Part shown: positions 50,672 to 61,670 of the stretch, piece after piece | Position numbering within the stretch: position 1 is the first letter of the stretch | Layout of the letters: the number at the start of each line of letters is the position of its first letter | DNA from: Anaerostipes butyraticus | GTDB taxonomy: Bacteria > Bacillota > Clostridia > Lachnospirales > Lachnospiraceae | DNA length: 64,000 nt | Assembly: GCF_016586355.1 (NCBI RefSeq) | Contig: NZ_BLYI01000047.1 | Location: forward strand, 62,001-126,000 | Direction of reading: 5' to 3' | Notes under the pieces: model-generated | Database searches by the model: none | Seen by the model: the letters and a program-made list of their open reading frames with translations, nothing else | Told to the model about the DNA's origin: nothing | Translations under genes and position numbers: made by a program

Positions 50672-51574
50672 ATGTTAATAGGATCCCATGTGGGAATGAA
50701 AGGGAAGGAGATGTTCCTGGGCTCTGTAAAGGAAGCTTTGTCCTACGGCGCAAACACATTTATGGTATATACAGGGGCGCCGCAGAATACAAGGCGTAAA
50801 AAGATTGAGGAGCTGAGAATAGAAGAAGGCAGAGAACTGATGAAGGAAAACGGGATGGAAACTTTTGCAGTACATGCCCCGTATATTATTAATCTTGCCA
50901 ATACAGTGAAACCAGAGACCTTTCAGCTGGCAGTGGATTTTCTGAAGATAGAGATTGAAAGAACGGCGGCTATGGGAAGCAGTATCCTGGTGCTGCATCC
51001 GGGATCCCATGTAGGCGCAGGGGCTGATGAAGGAATCGCACAGATTATCCGCGGATTGGATCAGGTGCTGGAAGAAGATACACCAGTAAGGATCGCCCTG
51101 GAAACCATGGCAGGAAAAGGAAGCGAGATCGGACGGAATTTTGAAGAGATTGCCAGAATCTATGATGGCGTCCGTCATCCGGATAAACTGAGAGTCTGCT
51201 TTGATACCTGTCATGTCAGCGACAGCGGACTGGATGTAAAAGAGAATTTTGATGCTGTGATGGATTCTTTCGACCAGATCATAGGGAAAGATCAGATCAG
51301 TGTATTTCATATCAATGACAGTAAAAATCCGATGGGAGCGGCAAAGGACCGGCATGAAAATCTGGGATTTGGAGAAATCGGATTTGATGCGCTTCGATAT
51401 GTTGCCACTCATAAGGATTTTGAGAAGGTTCCGAAAATCCTGGAGACTCCTTATATAAAAGAACCAGATGGCAAGAAGTCTTATCCGCCTTATAAATATG
51501 AAATTGAGATGCTGAGAACAGGAATTTTTGATCCGAAGATGAAAGAAAGAATACTGGAGGATGCGGGACAATGA
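50672..51574 (+). CDS. nfo: Deoxyribonuclease IV (apurinic/apyrimidinic endonuclease)
   Basis: A 300-residue TIM-barrel zinc endonuclease that cuts DNA at abasic sites in base-excision repair. Motifs: [95 protein letters not shown]. The ATG at 50672 has AAAGGAG upstream; the longer open frame to 50609 contains the promoter region (TATAAT at 50615) and is not translated. Nearby is another base-excision enzyme. Confidence 0.95.
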   Translation: MLIGSHVGMKGKEMFLGSVKEALSYGANTFMVYTGAPQNTRRKKIEELRIEEGRELMKENGMETFAVHAPYIINLANTVKPETFQLAVDFLKIEIERTAAMGSSILVLHPGSHVGAGADEGIAQIIRGLDQVLEEDTPVRIALETMAGKGSEIGRNFEEIARIYDGVRHPDKLRVCFDTCHVSDSGLDVKENFDAVMDSFDQIIGKDQISVFHINDSKNPMGAAKDRHENLGFGEIGFDALRYVATHKDFEKVPKILETPYIKEPDGKKSYPPYKYEIEMLRTGIFDPKMKERILEDAGQ

Positions 51575-52257
51575 AAGTGACATTTATCGAACATAGTGGA
51601 TTTTCTGTGGAAATGAGCGAGACAGTGATTCTTTTTGACTATTATAAAGGCACGATCCCGGAATTCCCGACAAATAAGAGAATCTTTGTTTTTGCCTCTC
51701 ACGGTCATGGGGATCATTATAATCCTGAGATATGGAAACTGAAAGGCCGCTATCCGGACATTACATATATTCTGTCGGATGATATTCAGACAAAAGAAGA
51801 CGCGGTAATGATGGGTCCTCACGAGAAAAAAGAAATCAGAGGAATTCATATTGAGACATTAAAGTCTAATGATATGGGAGTTGCGTTCCTGGTGCAGGCA
51901 GAGGGAAAGACGATCTATCATGCAGGAGATCTGAACTGGTGGCACTGGAATGGGGAGCCGGATGAAGACAATGAATATTATAAAAAGACGTTTCAGGAAG
52001 AAATACGGCGTCTGGAAGGAACAAAAATTGATGTGGCTTTTATGCTGCTGGATCCAAGGCAGGAAGACAAATACTGCTGGGGGATGAATTATTTCCTGGA
52101 AAAAGTACATCCCCGCAGGGTGTTTCCGATGCACTGCTTCGGGTCTTATAAGATTACGAAACATTATCTTGGGTGCAGTGACGGAAAACACTGGAGAGAT
52201 ATTGTATATGAGATTACGGGGCCTTCAGAAGAATTTATCATAGAAGATGAAGGCTAG
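51571..52257 (+). CDS. MBL-fold metallohydrolase
   Basis: A 228-residue metallo-beta-lactamase-fold protein with the metal motif [10 protein letters not shown], then [10 protein letters not shown] and a late histidine in FPMHCFGS. It resembles the L-ascorbate-6-phosphate lactonase/UPF0173-like group more than RNase Z or glyoxalase II. Substrate unknown. Its ATG overlaps the nfo stop (ATGA), so it is translationally coupled with it. Confidence 0.85.
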   Translation: MKVTFIEHSGFSVEMSETVILFDYYKGTIPEFPTNKRIFVFASHGHGDHYNPEIWKLKGRYPDITYILSDDIQTKEDAVMMGPHEKKEIRGIHIETLKSNDMGVAFLVQAEGKTIYHAGDLNWWHWNGEPDEDNEYYKKTFQEEIRRLEGTKIDVAFMLLDPRQEDKYCWGMNYFLEKVHPRRVFPMHCFGSYKITKHYLGCSDGKHWRDIVYEITGPSEEFIIEDEG

Positions 52258-52739
52258 AGCGGAAGAATGACCTTCCAGGCTTTCAGAAGCCGTTCCAGAG
52301 AGTAGGAGGCGTTAGCCGGACTGGTGGAAGGAAGTTTAACAGCCGGATATCCGGTTTCCGGTTCACAATATTTTTTATAAAGTTTATAAGCGGTACCGCC
52401 GTTGGTATATATCCGACGGATGGGTGCCGCTTTTAATATACCGGAAAAATCATTTGGCACCGTGTTCTTAATGCTGCTGTCGCTGGATCCCTGAATATCA
52501 CAGGATGCGATGACATCCCAAAGAGCAATATGATGCTTTAAAAGAAAAATTTTCTTCTCTTCAATGGTTTGCGGAAGGGAATCCTGAGTCAGAGAGGCAA
52601 GAACCTTCCAGAAACGGTTCTGAGGGTGATGATAAAAGAACTGGGCTTCCCGGGACTTTACAGAAGGAAAAGAACCGAGAATCAGAATTTCAGACTGATG
52701 ATTAAAGACCGGGGGGATCTGATGTATTACATGTTCCAT
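52254..52739 (-). CDS. DNA-deoxyinosine (hypoxanthine) glycosylase, uracil-DNA glycosylase superfamily
   Basis: A 161-residue member of the UDG superfamily. The motif LILGSFPSVKSREAQFFYHH, with GSFPS instead of the usual GQDPY, is typical of the hypoxanthine-DNA glycosylase family. It removes deaminated adenine. The ATG at 52739 has AAGGAGAG upstream. The gene is convergent with and overlaps the MBL gene by four bases; its product would act before Nfo in base-excision repair. Confidence 0.85.
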   Translation of the reverse strand: MEHVIHQIPPVFNHQSEILILGSFPSVKSREAQFFYHHPQNRFWKVLASLTQDSLPQTIEEKKIFLLKHHIALWDVIASCDIQGSSDSSIKNTVPNDFSGILKAAPIRRIYTNGGTAYKLYKKYCEPETGYPAVKLPSTSPANASYSLERLLKAWKVILPL

Positions 52740-52826
52740 AAATTTACTCTCCTTTTTGCTTTTTTCCTCATTGTAGCAGATATGACGCAAAATTTGTAGA
52801 AACAGTGCATGCGCCTATAACATTTT

Positions 52827-52859
52827 CTGACAAAGAATTCTGGCCTGTTTTTCTATAAT
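52827..52859 (+). promoter_or_regulatory. Possible Spo0A-type promoter of spoIIGA
   Basis: CTGACA (52827-52832) and TATAAT (52854-52859) are 21 bases apart, like the long-spaced Spo0A-activated spoIIG promoter of Bacillus. A TTGTAGAA at 52794-52801 differs from the 0A box TTGTCGAA at one base. The -10 ends only 6 bases before the spoIIGA ATG. Confidence 0.4.
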
Positions 52860-52865
52860 GACAAT

Positions 52866-53657
52866 ATGTTTTTCATCATTTTATTTCTGCGGCAATGGCT
52901 TGTTGTGGAACTTCTTTTGGTATTTATAAACCGGGGGCTTAGACAGAACTGCCGGTTTCGAAGGATAGCTGCCGCTGCGGCAGCAGGAAGCCTGGCAGGA
53001 TGTGCGGCAATGGTATTTCCAGGCAGGATTTTCTTTTTTATACTGGGATTCGCTCTGACAGTGCAGATTGCGTTTGGATCCAGGTGGAAAAAGAAATTGT
53101 ATTTTGGAGGCTGCCTGGCAGCGCTTGCCTCGCTGTATGGAGGCATCTGGACAGCATGCAAAAGGTTCATTCCGGGGAAAAGCTGGATCCTTGGAGGCAT
53201 TCTTTCTGCGGCGGGACTGTTTTGCTTCTATATTTTGTTCTGGAGAGACACCCTGCGGCAGAAAGATTTTTTGTACGATGTAGAATTTACCTGGCAGGGG
53301 AAAAAAATCAAAGTCTGCGGTTTTGCGGATACTGGGAATTTTCTGTATGAACCGATTGGAAGAATGCCGGTGTCTGTGCTGGAGGCGTCTGTCCTGCAGA
53401 AATATTATGAGGGATCGTTAAAAAATCTGACGGAAAAACATGATGGAAAAGGAATCCGGATGATTCCGTATCACTCTGTGGGAAAGAAGCGGGGCATTAT
53501 GACAGGTATTCTGGTTGACAACATTCTGATTTCCGGGAAAGAGGGGAAGATCCAGGTGGAAAAAGGGGTGATCGGAATATCAGAAGAACCACTGTCACAA
53601 AAGGGGGCATACCAGCTTCTGCTTCATCCGGATCTGATGAAATATGGGAGGTTGTAA
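52866..53657 (+). CDS. spoIIGA: Sigma-E processing aspartic protease SpoIIGA
   Basis: A 263-residue membrane protease that removes the pro-sequence of sigma-E in the mother cell. An N-terminal membrane part of about five helices (residues 1-125) is followed by an aspartic-protease domain with the catalytic FADTGN (Asp155). The N-terminus is shorter than usual and lacks the typical YIDxxF opening. No Shine-Dalgarno site precedes the ATG. It directly precedes sigE. Confidence 0.9.
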   Translation: MFFIILFLRQWLVVELLLVFINRGLRQNCRFRRIAAAAAAGSLAGCAAMVFPGRIFFFILGFALTVQIAFGSRWKKKLYFGGCLAALASLYGGIWTACKRFIPGKSWILGGILSAAGLFCFYILFWRDTLRQKDFLYDVEFTWQGKKIKVCGFADTGNFLYEPIGRMPVSVLEASVLQKYYEGSLKNLTEKHDGKGIRMIPYHSVGKKRGIMTGILVDNILISGKEGKIQVEKGVIGISEEPLSQKGAYQLLLHPDLMKYGRL

Positions 53658-53658
53658 T

Positions 53659-54372
53659 GTGCTGAAATTAAAACTGGTAAACGGCAGGAAAACTTTTTTT
53701 GCACGGGGAAATGAAATCCATTATATTGGAGGCGCGGAAATTCTGCCGGCCCCGCTGGAAGCAAAGGAAGAGCAGAGGATGATTCATATGCTGGGAACGG
53801 CAGATGAGCCTGAGGCGAGAGCGATGCTGATCGAAAGGAATTTAAGACTTGTAGTCTATATTGCGAAAAAATTTGACAATACAGGAATCGGGGTGGAAGA
53901 TCTGATTTCCATCGGGACCATAGGACTGATCAAGGCGATCAATACGTTTAATCCGGCGAAGAATATTAAACTTGCAACTTACGCGTCCAGATGCATTGAA
54001 AATGAGATCCTCATGTATCTGAGGAGAAATAACAAGACCAGGATGGAGGTTTCGATTGATGAACCTTTGAATGTGGACTGGGATGGGAATGAACTTCTGC
54101 TGTCTGATATTCTGGGAACCGATGAGGATATCATTTACCGGGATCTGGAGCATGAGGTAGACCGGAAACTTTTGATGAAAGCAATGACGATCCTTACAGA
54201 CAGGGAAAAGAAGATCATTGAGCTGAGATTTGGCATTAATCAGAAAAACGGGGAGGAGAAGACACAAAAGGAAGTTGCTGATATGCTTGGGATTTCCCAG
54301 TCGTATATTTCCAGGCTGGAAAAGAAGATCATAAAACGGCTGAAAAAGGAAATGATGAAAATGGGATGCTGA
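53659..54372 (+). CDS. sigE: RNA polymerase sporulation sigma factor SigE
   Basis: Sigma-E directs early mother-cell gene expression in sporulation. The 237 residues include the cleavable N-terminal part (about 20-25 residues), region 2 ([29 protein letters not shown], given for family identity), and the region 4 helix-turn-helix ([21 protein letters not shown]). The start is GTG at 53659, 6-7 bases after GGGAGG in the end of spoIIGA. An in-frame ATG at 53644 would delete that spacing. sigG, which follows in many relatives, is missing here. Confidence 0.95.
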   Translation: MLKLKLVNGRKTFFARGNEIHYIGGAEILPAPLEAKEEQRMIHMLGTADEPEARAMLIERNLRLVVYIAKKFDNTGIGVEDLISIGTIGLIKAINTFNPAKNIKLATYASRCIENEILMYLRRNNKTRMEVSIDEPLNVDWDGNELLLSDILGTDEDIIYRDLEHEVDRKLLMKAMTILTDREKKIIELRFGINQKNGEEKTQKEVADMLGISQSYISRLEKKIIKRLKKEMMKMGC

Positions 54373-54407
54373 TACCATGTATACATAGGGGAAATGCCGT
54401 GGAATTC

Positions 54408-54436
54408 TTGACATTTCCCCGGCAATATAGTATATA
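54408..54436 (+). promoter_or_regulatory. Promoter of licT
   Basis: TTGACA (54408-54413), 17-base spacer, TATATA (54431-54436). GGGGAAATG (54388-54396) and CATTTCCCC (54412-54420) flank and cover the -35, a 9-bp dyad that may be a terminator for sigE or a protein site. Confidence 0.6.
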
Positions 54437-54463
54437 AATTAGTGGAAATAAGATTGGAAACGG

Positions 54464-54495
54464 CCAGGATTGTTACTGGAGAAGGCGATACCTGG
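54464..54495 (+). promoter_or_regulatory. RAT (ribonucleic antiterminator) before licT
   Basis: GGATTGTTACT and GGCGATACC are the conserved arms of a LicT/SacY-type RAT, closed by CCAGG/CCTGG. Binding of LicT would keep the overlapping terminator (54492-54547) open. It differs at only one base over a 30-base core from the RAT before the PTS gene. Confidence 0.9.
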
Positions 54496-54547
54496 GTTTT
54501 ACAAGATGGCATAGGATGGTTATGCTCTTTTGTAAAGCCTGGGTTTT
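54492..54547 (+). terminator. Terminator overlapped by the licT RAT
   Basis: GGGTTTTACAA pairs, with wobbles, with TTGTAAAGCCT across an inner hairpin, followed by GGGTTTTTTT. Its 5' arm shares bases with the RAT. Confidence 0.8.
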
Positions 54548-54644
54548 TTTATTTCAAGGAAAACTGCATTCCTATGATATAGAAACGCTCCGCTTTCAGA
54601 GGTATATGAAAAAACAGATATGTTTGAAAAAAGAGGAGATTTTT

Positions 54645-55492
54645 ATGATTATTAAAAAAATCATGAATAACAATGTGGTGTTTGTGAAGGACAAGAAGAA
54701 AAATGAACTGATTCTTGTAGGGAGCGGGATTGGATTTAAAATGAAGCCGGGAATGAAGGCAGATGAATCTAAAGTTGAAAAGACCTTTCTGCTGAGCAAA
54801 TTTAAGGAGCAGAAGCGGCTGGTGGAACTTTTGTCCAAGATTTCATCGGAGGATTTTAAACTGGCGGATCATATTATCCAGTATGCCAAAGCATCGCTGG
54901 GAACAGATCTGAATGAAAATATTTATGTGACCCTGACGGACCATATGGTATTTGCCATGGAGCGGACCAGGAAAGGAATTATTTTCCGCAATGCGCTCCT
55001 GTGGGAGATTAAACAGTTCTATCCTCAGGAATTTGCCATTGGCCAGTATGCCATCGAAGTGATCGAGAAGAAAACCGGTATTAAAATGGCTGAGGATGAA
55101 GCGGGATTTATTGCGCTCCATATTGCCAATGCCGGTCCGATGGAGACATTGCGGAAGTGGAGGTTACCACAAAGATTCTGAAAGCGGCATTGAAGATCAT
55201 AAAGCTGACTTATCAGATCGAACTGGACGAAGATTCTCTGGATTACAGCAGATTTGTCGTTCATATGAAATATTTTGTCGGAAGACTGATGAAAAAGAAG
55301 CTGCTGGATCAGAACGATCCGGTGTTCATTGATATGATCAAACAACAGTACAGTAAGGCTTTTGGCTGCGCGGTGAAGATCGGACAGCTGGTTACGGAAC
55401 AGTATGGCATGGAAATTAATGATGACGAGCTGGTCTATCTGACGATCCATATCCAGAGAATAACAAATTCAATTTCCAAAAAAAAGTCTTGA
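54645..55492 (+). pseudogene. licT: licT, BglG/LicT-family transcription antiterminator, with a -1 frameshift
   Basis: LicT binds RAT RNA and prevents termination of beta-glucoside genes. The first frame (54645-55181) encodes the RNA-binding domain (MIIKKIMNNNVVFVK) and PRD1 with conserved histidines (LTDHMVFAMER). It should continue past GFIALHIANA into PRD2, but after about 55133 the frame ends with 15 unrelated residues (PMETLRKWRLPQRF). PRD2 resumes in another frame as DGDIAEVEVTTKIL and runs to 55492. One missing base near 55134-55141 explains it; corrected length is about 282 residues, the family size. It may be a real mutation or a sequencing error. Confidence 0.85.
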
Positions 55493-55517
55493 CAAGTAAA
55501 TTGGAATAGATTATAAT
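55489..55517 (+). promoter_or_regulatory. Consensus promoter of the beta-glucoside operon
   Basis: TTGACA (55489-55494), 17-base spacer, TATAAT (55512-55517). It overlaps the last codons of licT, so the PTS genes have their own start in addition to read-through. Confidence 0.85.
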
Positions 55518-55567
55518 AAATTACAGAAATTGGAAATAATGACAGGGGAAAGGGATTTTCCCGAAGT

Positions 55568-55597
55568 CAGGATTGTTACTGAAGAAGGCGATACCTG
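55568..55597 (+). promoter_or_regulatory. RAT antiterminator before the beta-glucoside PTS gene
   Basis: The same GGATTGTTACT and GGCGATACC arms as before licT, closed by CAG/CTG and overlapping the terminator at 55592-55661. Confidence 0.9.
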
Positions 55598-55661
55598 AGC
55601 TGATTGAGAACACAGACAGAAGGTCTGAAGATCCGTGTTCTCAATTGGTTCAGGTTTTTTT
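55592..55661 (+). terminator. Terminator overlapped by the PTS RAT
   Basis: ACCTGA, TTGAGAACAC and their complements GTGTTCTCAA and TCAGGT form a long stem, followed by seven T residues. Confidence 0.85.
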
Positions 55662-55784
55662 ATTTCATAAAAATCCCTGAAGGATTTATTTATGGAAAAC
55701 GCTTTATTATTTTCTCAATGGCGCGCGTTGAAGGAAGTAAGTGATTACGATTCATTATGATCAAAGAAAAGAAGGGAGAAAAAA

Positions 55785-59146
<3,362 letters not shown>

Positions 59147-59166
59147 AAGAAACAACAGCTTAAAAG

Positions 59167-59205
59167 GAAGAGCCAGGAGTAAAAATCCTGACTCTTCTTT
59201 TCTTT
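59167..59205 (+). terminator. Terminator of the beta-glucoside operon
   Basis: GAAGAG/CTCTTC and CAGGA/TCCTG pair with one mismatch between them around a 7-base loop, followed by TTTTCTTT. Confidence 0.8.
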
Positions 59206-59587
59206 ATGATTTTTTATCAGGTGTGTGCAGGCCGTGCATGCTGCAGCTGCTTTCCAGCCCCCTCTGCTCCAGATAGTAATCACCCCAGTCATACATGGAA
59301 CGAAGAAGAGGGATAATGCTTTCTCCCAGTTTTGTCAGAGAATATTCGACTTTCGGCGGAACGACAGGGTATACTTCCCGGTGGATCAGCTCACTGGCTT
59401 CCAGTTCCCGCAGCTGCTGGGTCAGCATCTTCGGGGTGGCGGCAGGAATCCTTCGTTTTAATTCACTGAAACGGAGGGTCTGGTTGACCAGATGCCATAA
59501 GATCAGAGATTTATATTTCCCGCCGATCAGTTCCAGTGTTGTTTCCACAGGACAATAGCAGGGGTTTGGTTTTGTAATATGTTCCAT
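59204..59587 (-). CDS. HxlR-family winged-helix transcriptional regulator
   Basis: A 127-residue DNA-binding protein of the HxlR/MarR-like group. Order: N-terminal cysteines CYC (10 and 12), [40 protein letters not shown] (recognition helix and wing; shown in parts), and a C-terminal dimer helix. Relatives respond to thiol, aldehyde or redox stress. The ATG at 59587 has AAAGGAGG upstream. It diverges from the SUF-like genes, which may be its target. Confidence 0.9.
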   Translation of the reverse strand: MEHITKPNPCYCPVETTLELIGGKYKSLILWHLVNQTLRFSELKRRIPAATPKMLTQQLRELEASELIHREVYPVVPPKVEYSLTKLGESIIPLLRSMYDWGDYYLEQRGLESSCSMHGLHTPDKKS

Positions 59588-59613
59588 AGGGACCTCCTTT
59601 AGTATCTTTTTAG

Positions 59614-59635
59614 GTACTATATTTCTTTTAAGTAC
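59614..59635. promoter_or_regulatory. Possible HxlR operator
   Basis: GTACT (59614-59618) and AGTAC (59631-59635) are inverted with a 12-base spacer. They overlap the minus-strand -10 of hxlR (TATAGT, 59621-59616), consistent with autorepression. Confidence 0.45.
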
Positions 59636-59645
59636 GTTCTTGCAA
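59616..59645 (-). promoter_or_regulatory. hxlR promoter (minus strand)
   Basis: Minus strand TTGCAA (59645-59640), 18-base spacer, TATAGT (59621-59616). It is overlapped by the GTACT/AGTAC dyad. Confidence 0.5.
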
Positions 59646-59876
59646 TTATAATCATTAATGATAAAATTATAACATGGAAAGAGAAAAACGGCAAGGATTG
59701 AAAAACAGGAACTGTACAGTGATCGGAAGCAGAATGAAATCTGCGGATGAACAGGCTGACAGGGGCAAAAATATGAAAAATATAGAAGGAAAGCCTTTTC
59801 TTTCTGTTCCATTTGTAGTAGCATAAAAAGGATTGAATATATGAATGATGCAGATCATTCTGGAGATGGAGGAAGT

Positions 59877-60620
59877 ATGTTAGAATTAAAAAATATATCA
59901 TTTACCGTCTCTGATGAAGAAAATAGAGACAAAGAAATTATAAAAGACATCAGCCTGACGCTGGAAGATGACAAATTTATTGCCATTACCGGCCCTAATG
60001 GAGGAGGAAAATCGACGCTGGCGAAGATCATTGTGGGAATTGAGAAGCCGACGTCCGGACAGATCATCTGGAATGGACAGGATATTACCAATCTCAGCAT
60101 TTCAGAGAGAGCGGATCTCGGAATCAGTTTTGCATTCCAGCAGCCGGTCCGTTTCAAGGGAATTACTGTATTTGATCTGATCAAACTGGCAGCTGGACAC
60201 CAGATTTCCAGATCAGAAGCCTGTGAATATTTATCCGAAGTAGGACTCTGCGCCAGAGATTATGTAAACCGTGAAGTGGACGCAAGTCTTTCCGGAGGAG
60301 AAATCAAGAGAATTGAGATTGCCACGATCCTTGCCAGAGGAACGAAACTTTCTATTTTTGACGAGCCGGAAGCGGGAATTGATCTCTGGAGTTTCCAGAA
60401 TCTGATCCAGGTATTTGAGAAGATGAGAAGCGATATTAAAGGTTCCATTCTGATCATTTCCCATCAGGAGAGGATTTTGAGAATTGCGGATGAGATCATC
60501 GTCATTGCGGACGGAGAAGTACTGGAACATGAGAAAGCAGAGGAATTTCTTCCGAAACTGTTAAATGATACAGAAAGCAAAGACGAATCCTGTCACTGCT
60601 GGAAGAAGGGAGGATGTTAA
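59877..60620 (+). CDS. sufC: SUF-type Fe-S assembly ATPase (SufC)
   Basis: A 247-residue ABC-type ATPase. Walker A GPNGGGKST, signature LSGGEIKRIE, Walker B LSIFDEPEAGIDLW, H-loop IISHQERIL. These and the gene pairing identify SufC. It ends in a short Cys/His-rich tail (CHCWKKGGC) not usual in classic SufC. GGAGGAAG precedes the ATG at 59877. An in-frame ATG at 59841 lacks a ribosome site. Confidence 0.92.
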   Translation: MLELKNISFTVSDEENRDKEIIKDISLTLEDDKFIAITGPNGGGKSTLAKIIVGIEKPTSGQIIWNGQDITNLSISERADLGISFAFQQPVRFKGITVFDLIKLAAGHQISRSEACEYLSEVGLCARDYVNREVDASLSGGEIKRIEIATILARGTKLSIFDEPEAGIDLWSFQNLIQVFEKMRSDIKGSILIISHQERILRIADEIIVIADGEVLEHEKAEEFLPKLLNDTESKDESCHCWKKGGC

Positions 60621-60621
60621 G

Positions 60622-61551
60622 ATGGATATTAAGATCGATCCGATTCAGATGCATCTGCTGGAAGAAGTCTCAGGACTGCATGAGATTCCGGCAGGAGCCT
60701 ATAATATCAGAGCTAATGGAAAGGGAATTGCGAGAAACAGTTCAGCCAATATCGATATCATTCCGAAAGATAATGGAACGGGAATCGATATTAAGATTAA
60801 ACCGGGAACAAAACATGAGAGTGTGCATATTCCGGTAGTACTGAGCGAAGCAGGACTGACAGAAGTTGTATACAATGACTTCTATATTGGAGAAGGAGCC
60901 GATGTGACGATCGTAGCCGGCTGTGGAATCCACAATGGAGGGAAAAAGAACAGCCAGCATGATGGAATCCACCGGTTCTATATAGGAGAAAATGCCAGAG
61001 TCCGCTATGTAGAAAAGCATTATGGAAGCGGCGAAGGAACCGGCGAAAGGATCATGAATCCGCAGACGATCGTTGAGATCGGAAAGAACGGATATATGGA
61101 AATGGATACCGCGCAGATCAAAGGCGTCGATTCTACCAAACGTCTGACTAAGGCAAAACTGGCGGAAGGGGCGACATTTACCGTTATGGAACGTCTCATG
61201 ACCCATGGAAAGCAGTATGCGGAGAGTGAATTTGAGGTTGATTTGGACGGAGATGATTCCGGAGCTCATATCGTATCCAGATCTGTGGCGAAAGATTCTT
61301 CCAGCCAGATCTTTATTTCCAAGATCCATGGAAATGCCAAATGCAGCGGACATTCTGAATGTGACGCGATCATCGTGGGAGATGCGAAGATCAGCGCTAT
61401 TCCGGAAATTACGGCAGACTGCTCTGACGCTTCCCTGATCCATGAGGCAGCGATCGGCAAGATTGCCGGAGAGCAGATTATTAAGCTGATGACCTTAGGC
61501 CTGACAGAAGAAGAGGCAGAAGAACAGATCATCAACGGATTCTTAAAATAA
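60622..61551 (+). CDS. SufB/SufD-family Fe-S scaffold protein (short, minimal type)
   Basis: A 309-residue beta-helix scaffold protein, much shorter than SufB of Proteobacteria (about 490). The C-terminal core is typical (GHSECDAIIVGDAKISAIPE, SLIHEAAIGKIAGEQI, LTEEEAEEQIINGFL, shown in parts). The start at 60622 has GGGAGG upstream, one base after sufC. The two genes form a stand-alone SufC-SufB/D pair with no SufS or SufU, as in the minimal SUF-like systems of anaerobes. Confidence 0.9.
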   Translation: MDIKIDPIQMHLLEEVSGLHEIPAGAYNIRANGKGIARNSSANIDIIPKDNGTGIDIKIKPGTKHESVHIPVVLSEAGLTEVVYNDFYIGEGADVTIVAGCGIHNGGKKNSQHDGIHRFYIGENARVRYVEKHYGSGEGTGERIMNPQTIVEIGKNGYMEMDTAQIKGVDSTKRLTKAKLAEGATFTVMERLMTHGKQYAESEFEVDLDGDDSGAHIVSRSVAKDSSSQIFISKIHGNAKCSGHSECDAIIVGDAKISAIPEITADCSDASLIHEAAIGKIAGEQIIKLMTLGLTEEEAEEQIINGFLK

Positions 61552-61560
61552 ACAGGTTAA

Positions 61561-61589
61561 AAAAGGCGCCTTTTTGTATGGCGCCTTTT
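61561..61589 (+). terminator. Terminator of the SUF-like pair
   Basis: AAAAGGCGCC (61561-61570) pairs perfectly with GGCGCCTTTT (61580-61589). Confidence 0.85.
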
Positions 61590-61670
61590 CGGATACATAA
61601 GATTCTTTTATCTGTTATAATAAGAAAAAGGAAGACAGGAATAATAAAAAGAAAAAGGAGTATGAACCGG

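Noticed and set aside
54388-54420. Terminator of sigE
   Set aside because: GGGGAAATG/CATTTCCCC is a good dyad but lacks a T-tract and contains the licT -35, so it is noted with the licT promoter only.
55130-55145. Programmed frameshift in licT
   Set aside because: No slippery heptamer or downstream stimulatory structure is evident, and the family does not use one. A single-base loss or sequencing error is simpler.
55691-55706. cre-like sequence GGAAAACGCTTTAT before bglP
   Set aside because: It differs from the cre consensus at two positions and lies downstream of the terminator. It may be a roadblock cre, but support is too weak to annotate.
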